64,000 nt of DNA, taken from NCBI GenBank assembly GCA_032718475.1, contig JAUCBJ010000648.1, positions 1 to 64,000 on the forward strand, written 5' to 3'. The notes under the pieces are model-generated. The model searched no databases. It was not told the origin of the DNA and saw nothing but the letters and a program-made list of their open reading frames with translations. Origin of the DNA: Nemertoderma westbladi (lineage: Eukaryota > Xenacoelomorpha > Nemertodermatida > Nemertodermatidae). Position numbers and translations under genes: made by a program. Positions 53,047 to 62,643 of this stretch are shown piece by piece. Each line of letters starts with the position of its first letter. The first letter of the stretch is position 1.

Positions 53047-54906
53047 CTATTTACTAACATTAGTTGGAGACTTGTAATCTCCAGACTCGTTTCGAGTCTC
53101 TTCAAGAAGTACGAGACATTGGGTCGGTATGTCTACTGTACGACCGTCAATTGCCCGTACCGTCACAGTTCTTGTCACTCCATCCATAGATGGATGTGTG
53201 TCTAAAATAACACCTGTTATCCAGAAGTGTCTTTTTAAATTCACTTCTGCCAACAGCACGTGATCTCCCGCTCTTAAAGCGCGAGTATTGTTGTACCAAG
53301 TAGTTCTGGCAGAAATAGAGGGCAAATAATGATTTTGCCATATTTCCCAGAATTTGTTAGCCAGTAGTTGCGTGATTTTCCACGCTTTTCTACCATAGCT
53401 GTCGCCTTCTATTGGAATAGAAATAGGCATTAATGAAGTCGGTGCCTGCATTAGCAGGTGTGCAGGTGTTAAAGCAAACTGGGATTGTTTGTCATCGGGT
53501 ACTAATACTATTGGTCTAGTATTTAGTATTGCCTCGATTTCAACAAACAATGTTGTCAGTTGGTCGTCTGTCAAGATGTGGTTTACTGGAATTACTTTCG
53601 CCATGGCTGTTTTTATAGATCTAATCAATCTCTCCCAGACTCCGCCTCTCCATGGACTATCTGGAGGATTAAACTTCCAAACAATTTTGTAAGGACATAG
53701 TTCGTTTGAGATTTGATCATGATCTAATTTCTTAAAGGCTCTAGCAATTTCATTTCGAGCACCAACAAAGTTTGTACCTTGGTCTGAGTACAAGCATTTT
53801 ACTAGTCCGCGTCTAGCGATAAATCGCCGCAATGCTAGTATAAAAGCGTTGGTGGAAAGATCCATCACACGTTCAATATGAACTGCCCTACTGGACATGC
53901 ATGTGAAAATCAGTCCCCAGCGTTTTACTAGTATACGTCCACGTTTCGTATGTATGGGACCAAAGCAGTCAATTCCAGTCTCTGTGAAAGGTGGTCTGAA
54001 TGCTTGTAGTCGTGCTTGTGGAAGTTCACTCATTTCTTGGGTACTTATTCTAGAATGTACCTTTTTACAAATAATACACATGCGCGTCACCGAACTTAGC
54101 GCTTTACTGGGTCTAATTAATACAAATCTTGTACGTAAGTAGGAAAGACAGTGGTGTCTTCCAGCGTGTTTCAGATGTAAATGTGCGTCCAGTATCATTG
54201 CACGTTGTAATTCGTGATGTTGTGGTATTATTATTGGGTACCTAAAATCAGTATTAAAGTCTATGTTTTGAAGCCGAGATTTATGACAAATTAAGCCATT
54301 ATAAATTATCGGACTCCAACTCAATATTGGTGGCGACTTGATTGGTTGACCTTGACTTATGGATGTGAATTCGTGTGCGAAATATTCCAATTGGTAATGG
54401 CGAATTAATTTAATTTCACATCTGTCAATCTCAGTCAATGTGAGTCGACGTATAAAGTCGCGTTTGCCTTTAACGTATTGTACAAAACGTACAATCCACG
54501 CTAATTTTCGGCACTCATTTGTCCAAGAATCTGTCAGATGTACAATACGGTCGACGTAAGTATTTATGACGTCATCAGGTAAGTCAATGATGAATTTTGA
54601 AGGTTTTGTTTTACTAGATGGGCCCACGGGTCCGCCGGTAGGTATTCCCTTGTTGACTGTTGATCCGTCCGGGTCTACGAGTAATTTGTCCCTCTTCGTC
54701 TTCTTACCTTGATTGTCAGTATCTTGTGAGTCGATCCCAGGTCTCACCGTAGGTTGTATGGTTGGTATGTCTCTTGAGCGTAAAGTAACACCTGTATTTA
54801 CATTTGCGTAGGTACTACCCACATCTGTAATACATGAGGTTTCACTGTGCTTATGGTTACTCAAGAGTGTCAAATTTGGTATTTTGTCAATAGAAGGCCG
54901 CTCCAT
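53047..54906 (-). CDS. Element C integrase
   Basis: A 619-codon frame; the first ~100 residues are linker or the end of the RNase H region. It has an HHCC-type finger (HLHLKHAGRHH then CIICKK). The catalytic core shows Asp in TGIDCFGPI, Asp in YSDQGTNF and Glu in GGVWERLIRS, the D,D-35-E set of retroviral integrases. The C-terminal DUF5641-like part has NKFWEIWQNHYLP, RAGDHVLLAE and LLEE. All catalytic residues are present and the frame is intact. It is out of frame with the upstream RNase H piece (55011-55733); a tandem repeat near 55020-55140 lies at the junction. Confidence 0.92.
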   Translation of the reverse strand: MERPSIDKIPNLTLLSNHKHSETSCITDVGSTYANVNTGVTLRSRDIPTIQPTVRPGIDSQDTDNQGKKTKRDKLLVDPDGSTVNKGIPTGGPVGPSSKTKPSKFIIDLPDDVINTYVDRIVHLTDSWTNECRKLAWIVRFVQYVKGKRDFIRRLTLTEIDRCEIKLIRHYQLEYFAHEFTSISQGQPIKSPPILSWSPIIYNGLICHKSRLQNIDFNTDFRYPIIIPQHHELQRAMILDAHLHLKHAGRHHCLSYLRTRFVLIRPSKALSSVTRMCIICKKVHSRISTQEMSELPQARLQAFRPPFTETGIDCFGPIHTKRGRILVKRWGLIFTCMSSRAVHIERVMDLSTNAFILALRRFIARRGLVKCLYSDQGTNFVGARNEIARAFKKLDHDQISNELCPYKIVWKFNPPDSPWRGGVWERLIRSIKTAMAKVIPVNHILTDDQLTTLFVEIEAILNTRPIVLVPDDKQSQFALTPAHLLMQAPTSLMPISIPIEGDSYGRKAWKITQLLANKFWEIWQNHYLPSISARTTWYNNTRALRAGDHVLLAEVNLKRHFWITGVILDTHPSMDGVTRTVTVRAIDGRTVDIPTQCLVLLEETRNESGDYKSPTNVSK

Positions 54907-55010
54907 TAGGGAAACTGCGGCTTTACTATGTGTTAGTATGTTACTAGTGTCCGGTAGAACATCTTGTGAAATGTCTGGTAAAATGTTTCGCAGAACATCC
55001 GGCGAAACGT

Positions 55011-56142
55011 CTAGTGACAGTCTGACAAAACGTCTGGTTGACAGTCTGGTAATGTGTCTGGTTTATCGTCTGGCGATACATCTGGTTGACCGTCTGGTAA
55101 CGTGTCTGGTTGACCGTCTGGCGATACGTCTGGTGTAGAAAGGCTCGCAAGTCTTCCGGCCTTAACTTTGTAAGTTATATTTTTCCATTTCGCCTTTGGT
55201 TTTTTCTTGAGTTTCGCCGTTGTCTTTTTCTTTGCTTTCCCTTTCTTTGGCTTTTTAATTTCGGCGTCCTTAGGGATAGTGTTAGACTTGTTATCGTATA
55301 GTGGCGGCCAATGTTGTGTTGCTCTTTGTAAGAATTGTGGTCCGTGTTGCCAAAATTTCTTGTTCTCCGGTTTACAGAATTCCTCGGGCATCATTCCTCG
55401 CGACGCAATATCAGCTGGATTTTGTGGTCCGGGACAATGTCGCCAATCTTCTTTTATTGAACGGTCTAGTATTTCTGCACGACGATTAGCTACAAATGTC
55501 TTAAATTCAAGTGTGTCGTTGTTTATATAAAATAAAACTAACGTCGCGTCAGTCCAATAAAATATCTGTAAACTTGACTGTAGTTCCGTCTGTATAAGGT
55601 TTACAATGGTGGTTGACAGAGTTGCGGCTTGTAGCTCAGCGCGTGGTGTCGTCATGTACTTAGTAGGCATGGTCTTAGCCTTGGAAGTAATGAGCGAAAC
55701 ATCAAACTCATCTGAGTCTACTTGTCTGCGCAAATACGCATGTCACTCCAAAGCCGTTGTCACTGGCGTCGGAAAAACAATGTAATTCTAAGTTGTCAGG
55801 AAATGTCGTCTGTAATGGAAAGTACACCCGGGGTATGGAATAATCCTCTAGCGAAGATAATTGCGCCTCCCAAGTTTTCCATAAGACTACTTGTTCTGAT
55901 GAGATCGGTTCGTCCCATGTCAGTCCATCTTTCCAAATACTGCGCATGTATATTCTTGCTTGCAGTATTATTGGGCTGATAAAACCTAATGGATCGAACA
56001 GTCTACTTAGTTTTGACAAGCAAGACCTCTTTGTCAGAGAATCTCCTTGAGCGTCCAGTCTTACCTTCACTCGAAAGTTGTCTGTGTTCGGGTCCCAAAA
56101 TAGTCCCAACACCTTTGTCGTCGGTAGTGGTTCAAATTCCAA
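55011..56142 (-). pseudogene. Element C RNase H region, frameshifted
   Basis: Frame 56142-55708 has VLGLFWDP, LSRLFDPLGFISP and CFSDASDNGFGV, the RT connection and start of RNase H. An extra G near 55738 shifts the frame. The next piece, 55733-55011, continues with TPRAELQAA, FYWTDATLVL, NPADIASRG and QHGPQFLQ. It ends in a Pro/Asp tandem repeat (GQPDTLPD-like, about 55020-55140). An in-frame TAA near 56177 separates it from the RT piece. Catalytic acidic residues are present, so the damage is by the frame breaks. Confidence 0.85.
55020..55140 (-). repeat. Tandem repeat at the RNase H-integrase junction
   Basis: Units of roughly 12-24 bp based on GTCTGGTTGACCGTCTGG(C/T) encode DGQPDTLPDGQPDVSPD-like sequence. 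Change of unit number could explain the frame change to the integrase frame. Confidence 0.8.
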
Positions 56143-56178
56143 GTCAATGTCACCACCCCCACGTTCAGTCGTTTCGAA

Positions 56179-59091
56179 TTAATTTACTAATTCGGTACTG
56201 TTCGAAGCAAACTTGGTGAGGTTAAAACCTCCGCCAGCTAAACAGTCCCGTAATTGATGTGCTACTGTAATGGCACGTTCTACTGTGTCGCAAATTTGTA
56301 ATCCATCATCAACGTAAAAGTCTCGTTCTATTACTTGGATTACCTCTGGGTCATACTTATGTTTCTGATCCCTAGCGGTCTGCTTTAGGGTGTACATAGT
56401 GCAATTTGGGCTGTCTCTGGTACCGAATACGCGAACTTGCATTTGGTAAGTCGCCGGTGGTTGACTTAAATCTCCATCCGGGTACCAGAGGAACCTCAAA
56501 CTGTCTCTGTCTCGCTCTAACGCTCGCACCTGGTGAAACATGGCTTCGACGTCGCAAGTAAATGCTACTTGGCGTTGACGGAAGCGCATAATCACCCCCA
56601 TGAGATAATTATTCATGTTTGGTCCATCCATCAACTCCGTATTGAGAGACATTCCCTCAAACAGAGCCGCGCAGTCATTTACTACACATACCTTGTCTGG
56701 TTTGTCGGGGTGTCTCACGTAGTGATGTGGCAAATAGTATGTCTGGTCTGTCACAATCTCTGGGTTTGTCATCCTGATAGCGTACCCTTTCGTCAAATAC
56801 GTCTCCATCTGAGTATTATACTGCAGATGGGCTTTCTCGTCCTTTAATAAACGTTGTCGTATTGAGTTTAAACGTCTTAAGGCTAGCGGATAATTGTTTA
56901 TAAGTTTAGGACGTTGGTTACGCCATAACATCCCTACCTCATAATGTCCGTCTTTAGTCTGATGGATAGTATCTTCCATGATCTTTAAGGATTGTTTTTC
57001 TTGTTCCGACATGCATGGTTCGTAACTACCAGGTTCGGCTGTGTCTTGTTCCAACCACTTGATAGTTTTCTCTGTTAATTCTTTGTCCAAAGCAGCTTGT
57101 TCCACTTGACAATTTCTTAATGTGTCGACATCGACAGGTGTTGATAAGGTTATTGGTTGAGGTAGACTCGCAAGCCTTCCGGCGTTATCATCTATCGTTG
57201 ATGGATCCTCTGCCTGATGTGTCTCCTTCTTAATCTCTAAACTTACCTCTTTGTACAGTGGTTTCTGCTCCCTTTGACTTGTTGTACTTGCCACACATGT
57301 CGTACTTGTCACTTTGTCGTGTTTTGTCGAGTTTCGGCGTGTAGTATAGTCAATGTCGTTCGAAAAAGAATGAGTCAAAGTTGTAGTTAATAAACTACAT
57401 GTACTTTGCACATCATCTTCCTCGTCACTTATATCTAGTGTGCGCACAGGCGCTCGAGTATACCACCCTATCGGCGTTCTGCAGGCGTATGCGTTTCCTG
57501 CTACGACTACCGATGGTCTGGTTTCCCACACTTGATGTAAGTTGAATTGGTCTGTCCCAATCAGCATTGCTACTGACCTATAATTAACAGGACATTCAGG
57601 TACACCAAGGTGCCTAAAATACTTACGGTCCTCTAAGGATTGTTCTGGCACTGGACCCAGTAGGTTACTAAAGTCCTTAGTGGCTGCAAAGGTTAAATCC
57701 TTAAAGGGTAACAAAGACCTCTCCTTTTCGCTATGTTGCGATTTCGGAAGAAGTGTGTCTAAGTTCAACTTAACTCGTGTCACTGGTATTGCACGTTGTC
57801 CATGCATACTACTTACAGTATATCTGACGTTCTTACCTTGTCGAAGATCCGTCACGACGTCAGCTACCTTCTCATCCACATAGCTGTGAGATGAGGCTGA
57901 ATCTAAAATAGCGTAGATCCGTTTGCTCCCTTTGGTGCCCGTAATCTTAACAGGAATTACGCTAAATCCCTTCAGCTGATCAGGCGTCAGAAGTGCAATC
58001 GATGGTTGTTCGTCTCCATCTAAGTATGTGTCATCGTCTTCTGATTCTTCATCTGAAGACCCGGATTGTTCTGGGAAACAATCCCAAATATGCGTCACAA
58101 AGGTTGGTGTTGTTTTTGGTTCTCGCGTCTTGTACGCAGTGTTGCACTTCGCTGCTGCTTCTGGGTGTTCCCTGGTGAAGCATTTTGTCGGTGTATGACT
58201 ATCGGTGTGGAGCAAACCGTCATGGTTGCGTCTACAGGAAGGACAGGTGTCCGTATTTGTGCAATCTTTACGGACATGTCCGTGTTGAGTACACCTCCAA
58301 CAAGAATCCAATGATCGTATCTGTAGTCTTCGTTCTTCTGAGTTCAACTCACGAAATAGTCGACATCCCCTTAACTTGTGACTAGTGTGTCGCTTACCTA
58401 TCCGCTCGCAGTATTGACAACCGCTGAAGTCGGCATTTAGTTGCTGCCTAGTCTGTTTGATTCCAATGGGTGCGGACACGTTATAACCATCAGAAAATTG
58501 TCGGGTTTCCGTCGGTGTAGCGTATGTGACCGTCCTCGTGGATGTCGTCTGTGGTTTTTGTCGGTTGGTCGATGGCAAAGTTATTCTTTCGGCTATAATG
58601 TGTTGATCCGTGTAGTTCGAACGAGTCTCCACTACTGCCTCCCTAGATATTAATAGGTACACATCTTCCAATCTTAAAAATCCACCTGTTTCTTCTCGCT
58701 GATACTCGATCTTTCTCCACTCCCTACGAAGTCGATGGTGTAATCTCCCTATTATTTTTAATAGGACTGTAGGAGTGTTTCCGTAATCAAGTTGTCCAAT
58801 CGACCGTAATGTCTTAATAGCGTTCTTGATTTCGTCAGCTAATTTAAGTAAGTCCACGGGTTTCGTAATGGCCCCTCCTTTACAGAGTTCCTCTATTACT
58901 GACTTGGCCATACTTACTGTACCTCCATAAATGGAAGTTAAGCGATCGTGTTCTAATTCGAAGGCGTCTGGTACACCGACGAAAGTCTCTGCTAGACGTT
59001 TTGGTTCTCCCGTCAGCATTTGAAGCAGGTAGTTAAACTTTTCCCTCGATGTAAAAGCGCATGCCGCAATTTGAGATTCGATGTAATCCAC
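56179..59091 (-). CDS. Element C capsid end, zinc knuckle, protease and reverse transcriptase
   Basis: A 970-codon frame in phase with gag, beginning after an in-frame TAG at about 59098. In order: DUF1759 (about 1-150, YGGTVSMAKSVIEEL); CQYCERIGKRH and the knuckle CWRCTQHGHVRKDC (about 220-290); a DUF1758 aspartic protease with IYAILDSASSHSYVD near residue 395; and a BEL reverse transcriptase with FTCDVEAMFHQV and FYVDDGL (Asp-Asp present). The frame ends at TAA 56177-56179, inside pol. The family normally has one uninterrupted gag-pol, so TAG and TAA look like inactivating changes. Two reading-frame copies of the palindromic DNA motif are just outside and at 57162-57182 (AGRLASLP). Confidence 0.92.
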   Translation of the reverse strand: MDYIESQIAACAFTSREKFNYLLQMLTGEPKRLAETFVGVPDAFELEHDRLTSIYGGTVSMAKSVIEELCKGGAITKPVDLLKLADEIKNAIKTLRSIGQLDYGNTPTVLLKIIGRLHHRLRREWRKIEYQREETGGFLRLEDVYLLISREAVVETRSNYTDQHIIAERITLPSTNRQKPQTTSTRTVTYATPTETRQFSDGYNVSAPIGIKQTRQQLNADFSGCQYCERIGKRHTSHKLRGCRLFRELNSEERRLQIRSLDSCWRCTQHGHVRKDCTNTDTCPSCRRNHDGLLHTDSHTPTKCFTREHPEAAAKCNTAYKTREPKTTPTFVTHIWDCFPEQSGSSDEESEDDDTYLDGDEQPSIALLTPDQLKGFSVIPVKITGTKGSKRIYAILDSASSHSYVDEKVADVVTDLRQGKNVRYTVSSMHGQRAIPVTRVKLNLDTLLPKSQHSEKERSLLPFKDLTFAATKDFSNLLGPVPEQSLEDRKYFRHLGVPECPVNYRSVAMLIGTDQFNLHQVWETRPSVVVAGNAYACRTPIGWYTRAPVRTLDISDEEDDVQSTCSLLTTTLTHSFSNDIDYTTRRNSTKHDKVTSTTCVASTTSQREQKPLYKEVSLEIKKETHQAEDPSTIDDNAGRLASLPQPITLSTPVDVDTLRNCQVEQAALDKELTEKTIKWLEQDTAEPGSYEPCMSEQEKQSLKIMEDTIHQTKDGHYEVGMLWRNQRPKLINNYPLALRRLNSIRQRLLKDEKAHLQYNTQMETYLTKGYAIRMTNPEIVTDQTYYLPHHYVRHPDKPDKVCVVNDCAALFEGMSLNTELMDGPNMNNYLMGVIMRFRQRQVAFTCDVEAMFHQVRALERDRDSLRFLWYPDGDLSQPPATYQMQVRVFGTRDSPNCTMYTLKQTARDQKHKYDPEVIQVIERDFYVDDGLQICDTVERAITVAHQLRDCLAGGGFNLTKFASNSTELVN

Positions 59092-59100
59092 GAAGGTATG

Positions 59101-61791
59101 CTAATGTTTTGAGTTTCCGGAGAACTTTGGTGGTTGCTGCGCCGGTAATCCTTGTCTGGCTGCGAACTTAGCTATCTCTTCTGCAACATTCAAAGTTTCG
59201 CGTCCCTGGGTAACAATAGAGTTCGTTTTTCCCTGTCCAGGACGTCTTTTCTCATACTCTACATTCCCTGAAAGTACCATCCTTTGCGGATGCTTCGGGT
59301 GTCTAGTATGTTCGAATTCCGTGTTTCTCGAACTATCAGTTTGAACTTCCTCTAAGCGTTCCTTGATCTGGGCCAACTTGTTGACAACTGGTCGCATTAT
59401 GTCGGCTAATTGTTGCGTACTAATTGCGTCCGTTGGTTGTAACGCTTTCTGTGTTGGTGTATTTTGTGGAGGATTATCTATAAAGGAATTAGTTGAACGC
59501 TCGCGTTTGCATTCATCGGCCGCTCCTGTTCTAAACACCTCGCGTTCCGGGTAATCCGATTCGCTCAAAGTACTACTATCACCTGGATACGGTGGCCGAC
59601 GTGCTCGCGTCCGTTGGGTTGTCCGAATTCTAACATTCCGTTTCGAAACATCGTCTACTGGTCTCCGTTGTTCGGTAGGCTCACAAGTCTTCCTTGAAGT
59701 CGTAGATTGCGATGTAAACTGATTAAACGGTCGCGTGTCTACTGGTCTCCGTTGTTCGGTAGGCTCACAAGTCTTCCTCGAAGTCGTAGATTGCAATGTA
59801 AACTGATTAAACGGTCGCGTGTCTACTGGTCTCCGTTGTTCGGTAGGCTCACAAGTCTTCCTCGAAGTCGTAGATTGCGATGTAAACTGATTAAACGGTC
59901 GCGTGTCTACTGGTCTCCGTTGTTCGGTAGGCTCACAAGTCTTCCTCGAAGTCGTAGATTGCGATGTAAACTGATTAAACGGTCGCGTGTCTACTGGTCT
60001 CCGTTGTTCGGTAGGCTCACAAGTCTTCCTCGAAGTCGTAGATTGCGATGTAAACTGAATTTGTGGTCGTGTGTTGGCGTTTGAGTCTAACGGCCTTGAA
60101 GGCCTGAATACGATTGGGTTTGCGTAGTGTGTCACAGGTTTAGGTGTCGAAGGTTGACTCACCTGTTTAGTCGTCATTAATGTAGGTCCGACTAATAAAC
60201 TACTACGATCCGTTATTGGCGGATTACTTACCTTGACCTTTGGAATAGGCGATGACGTTGCTCTTGGCGGTACAAACTTGTCCGGAATAACATACCTGTG
60301 TTCCGTCGCATTGTGTATAGGAGATATACTGCTACTACCAGCAATCGAAACAGGTCCTTTATTCGTAATTGGTGCGAACATCGGAGTTACTTGAGGAAAT
60401 CGTTGACATAAGTCTTTAACCAATTCCTGTTCTCGCTCAGGTGCTCCTACGCTTCCTTCCTTCATTCGTTCCTGAATTTGACGATGTCTTACCTCTATCC
60501 GGTCTAGATCGTGTCCGTCTTGAAGATCCAGATCTTCTTTGGCATTGGCTAATTCCCTCGCCTTCTTTTCGAGTTCGAAATGAAGTTTAACTTCCTTCTC
60601 GCGTTGTTCCGTCTGTTGTTGTTGCGCCTCGAACTCTGCTAGTCGTATAGCTGATTGAGCCTTTATCTGCCGTTTTCTCAACTCGGCTCGGGCTTCCGAA
60701 ACTCGCTTTTGTTCTTCTAACTCTGCTGCTTGTCGTTCCAACTCAGCTGTTGCTGCTCGTTGCGCTAACTCAGCTGCCGCTGTTTGCTGTGCTATTTCTA
60801 GCTCTAGCCTTTCCATCTCAGCTGCTTCTAGTTCGGCTGCTTCTTGTAGATGAGAGATTCTCGCAACATTTGCGACGCGTAGTTTCTCTTCCTCTACAGC
60901 TGCTTGTACAGTTAATAATTGAGTTTGTTCCTCAATTTCTCGTTGTTGTCTGTAGTACTGTTGTTGCTGTCGAGAAATTTCTGACGTTACCATACTTACC
61001 TCGCCAATTTCGCTGCGAATACTCACCAATGATTGATCCAGTATTCCCGGTGCCAGTTCGATTTGTACGGGTGAAGTTTCCCTCGTATCTTCCGGCACGG
61101 TTTCCAAATCGCCGACGTCTTCGCCGCACATACGTAAGTGATCTGTCAGATGTTTCAATTGTCCATCCAGTCTGTACAGTTCCTGTTCTTCCTCGGGTTG
61201 TAATAATTCGTCAGAAACTGACTCACCTAACAACTGGTCCGCTTGTTCTTGTTGTATCAATCTAACGGCCGTCTTAAACTGAATTAATTTCTCCCTGGCG
61301 ATTATTAATTTCTCGAGGATTCTGAACTGAGTGTCCGCGTCCTGCCTTTGTCTAGCTAGATCTTGTAGACTGATCAGGTTATCTACGGACTTATGTACTT
61401 TACTTTTTACTCTAACCTGTAAGGTGTAGAACTCGAACCGGGACATCGGAGCGGTCAACTCGTTTAATATGCGTTGGCCTTCTCCAATACTCCTGGTGAT
61501 ATGCGCCATGTATCCTCCGACGCTTCTAACTACGCTCTCTTGGCTTCCTACTGAACTTACCATGTCCGTTTCCCTGTGTCTAGGTTGCGGGACCGTTAGA
61601 AAATCCTCAGTCCTGCCGTCGCCTCGTACTACGGCATCCGGTACTCCCGTTAGATGTACTGGTGACGCGCACGGTGTAGGTTCGGTAGGCTCGCGAGTCT
61701 TCCCCTGTGGTTCTTCCGCTACTGACTTATCCGCGTCACATGAGTCATAGTCGGTAGGTGTATTCTTCGTATAGTCCTGTTTGTCACTCAT
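59101..61791 (-). CDS. Element C gag N-terminal region
   Basis: An 896-codon frame; ATG at 61791 (MSDKQDYTKN). The first ~270 residues are charged. A very long coiled coil follows (Glu/Gln/Ala/Arg runs, about 60450-60960), then a Ser/Thr-rich region with a 28-residue tandem repeat (59658-60060, five copies). A last segment ends QQPPKFSGNSKH followed by TAG. Element A continues through the same place with Trp. The layout equals that of element A, and it is presumably the structural gag of the particle. Element C's short palindromic motif occurs once near the N-terminus (61687-61703) and once in each tandem unit. Confidence 0.88.
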   Translation of the reverse strand: MSDKQDYTKNTPTDYDSCDADKSVAEEPQGKTREPTEPTPCASPVHLTGVPDAVVRGDGRTEDFLTVPQPRHRETDMVSSVGSQESVVRSVGGYMAHITRSIGEGQRILNELTAPMSRFEFYTLQVRVKSKVHKSVDNLISLQDLARQRQDADTQFRILEKLIIAREKLIQFKTAVRLIQQEQADQLLGESVSDELLQPEEEQELYRLDGQLKHLTDHLRMCGEDVGDLETVPEDTRETSPVQIELAPGILDQSLVSIRSEIGEVSMVTSEISRQQQQYYRQQREIEEQTQLLTVQAAVEEEKLRVANVARISHLQEAAELEAAEMERLELEIAQQTAAAELAQRAATAELERQAAELEEQKRVSEARAELRKRQIKAQSAIRLAEFEAQQQQTEQREKEVKLHFELEKKARELANAKEDLDLQDGHDLDRIEVRHRQIQERMKEGSVGAPEREQELVKDLCQRFPQVTPMFAPITNKGPVSIAGSSSISPIHNATEHRYVIPDKFVPPRATSSPIPKVKVSNPPITDRSSLLVGPTLMTTKQVSQPSTPKPVTHYANPIVFRPSRPLDSNANTRPQIQFTSQSTTSRKTCEPTEQRRPVDTRPFNQFTSQSTTSRKTCEPTEQRRPVDTRPFNQFTSQSTTSRKTCEPTEQRRPVDTRPFNQFTLQSTTSRKTCEPTEQRRPVDTRPFNQFTSQSTTSRKTCEPTEQRRPVDDVSKRNVRIRTTQRTRARRPPYPGDSSTLSESDYPEREVFRTGAADECKRERSTNSFIDNPPQNTPTQKALQPTDAISTQQLADIMRPVVNKLAQIKERLEEVQTDSSRNTEFEHTRHPKHPQRMVLSGNVEYEKRRPGQGKTNSIVTQGRETLNVAEEIAKFAARQGLPAQQPPKFSGNSKH
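59658..60060 (-). repeat. 84-bp in-frame tandem repeat in gag
   Basis: Five units at an exact 84-bp period encode SRKTCEPTEQRRPVDTRPFN and FTSQSTT. The units are almost identical, differing at one or two positions, so amplification is recent. Each carries one palindromic motif (starts near 59677, 59761, 59845, 59929 and 60013). Confidence 0.95.
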
Positions 61792-62643
61792 TTCGGTAGT
61801 TGTAAGTCAAGTAAAGTGAGTGTCAAAGTATCAAACTTACCGTATTTATATCTAAACGGTATTAATTACAGTCATATAAAATTAGCCTACCGGCCGATTT
61901 TATAGCAAATAGATAAAATTAGCCTAGCGGCCAATTTTACAACAAATAAATGTCACGGAGTCGGTATATAATAAAATTAGCCTACCAGCCAATTTTATAA
62001 CAAATAAAATCGGATAACGATATACGTTATCAAAAGGTAAATCAAACACAAATAATACGGACTAATTCAGCAATAAACAAAGAAATCGTACGGAATGCAT
62101 AAATACTTGAGACAGTGGAACCCACAATAATTTTAACTAATACGGTAATGCCTAACTGATTTATGCAACTTTTCGAACTCACCCCCTCCAATAATTCTCC
62201 AGAAAAACAGATTCCCAGATACAAACCGGATGTGAACCTTTCCGTTTCCAGCGTTGCGGACGAAGTGCGATTTTCCCAACCAAAATTGTTGAGTTATCTA
62301 TCTCCCAAACTTGCGAAACACGGTCTTGCTCTCGTTACAGTCTAGAAATGAGCTCTGAATCCTGAAAAACAAAAGAGTTAGCACCGGTATTTTACCGGTT
62401 TTTTAAACACCGGTATTCAATTCCAAATATTTTACACGCGGTTCAAATCAAAATTTTATTTCAAAAATTAGCACTTAGCTAATCAAATACAAATTTTTAC
62501 CTCAAAATACAAATTTTCAAATAACTTAAGTCCTACTGAACCGTAGTTCAGTAAAACATATTCCTACTGAATTAGGAAATATGTTAAATAATACCATATT
62601 CCTACTGAATTAGGAAATATGTTAAATAATACCATATTCCTAC
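61792..62643. other. Element C 5' leader
   Basis: 852 bp between gag and the 5' LTR. It includes two short tandem units with TTAGCCTA(C/G)C(G/A)GCCAATTTTA (61880-62000) and a 38-bp unit CATATTCCTACTGAATTAGG... repeated next to the LTR (62560-62643). No primer-binding match to a known tRNA 3' end was recognised. Confidence 0.55.

Noticed and set aside
52993-55530. Several plus-strand ORFs of 60-107 codons
   Set aside because: All are shadows of the integrase and RNase H frames of element C.
59707-60084. Plus-strand 125-codon repetitive ORF
   Set aside because: Antisense shadow of the 84-bp gag repeat.
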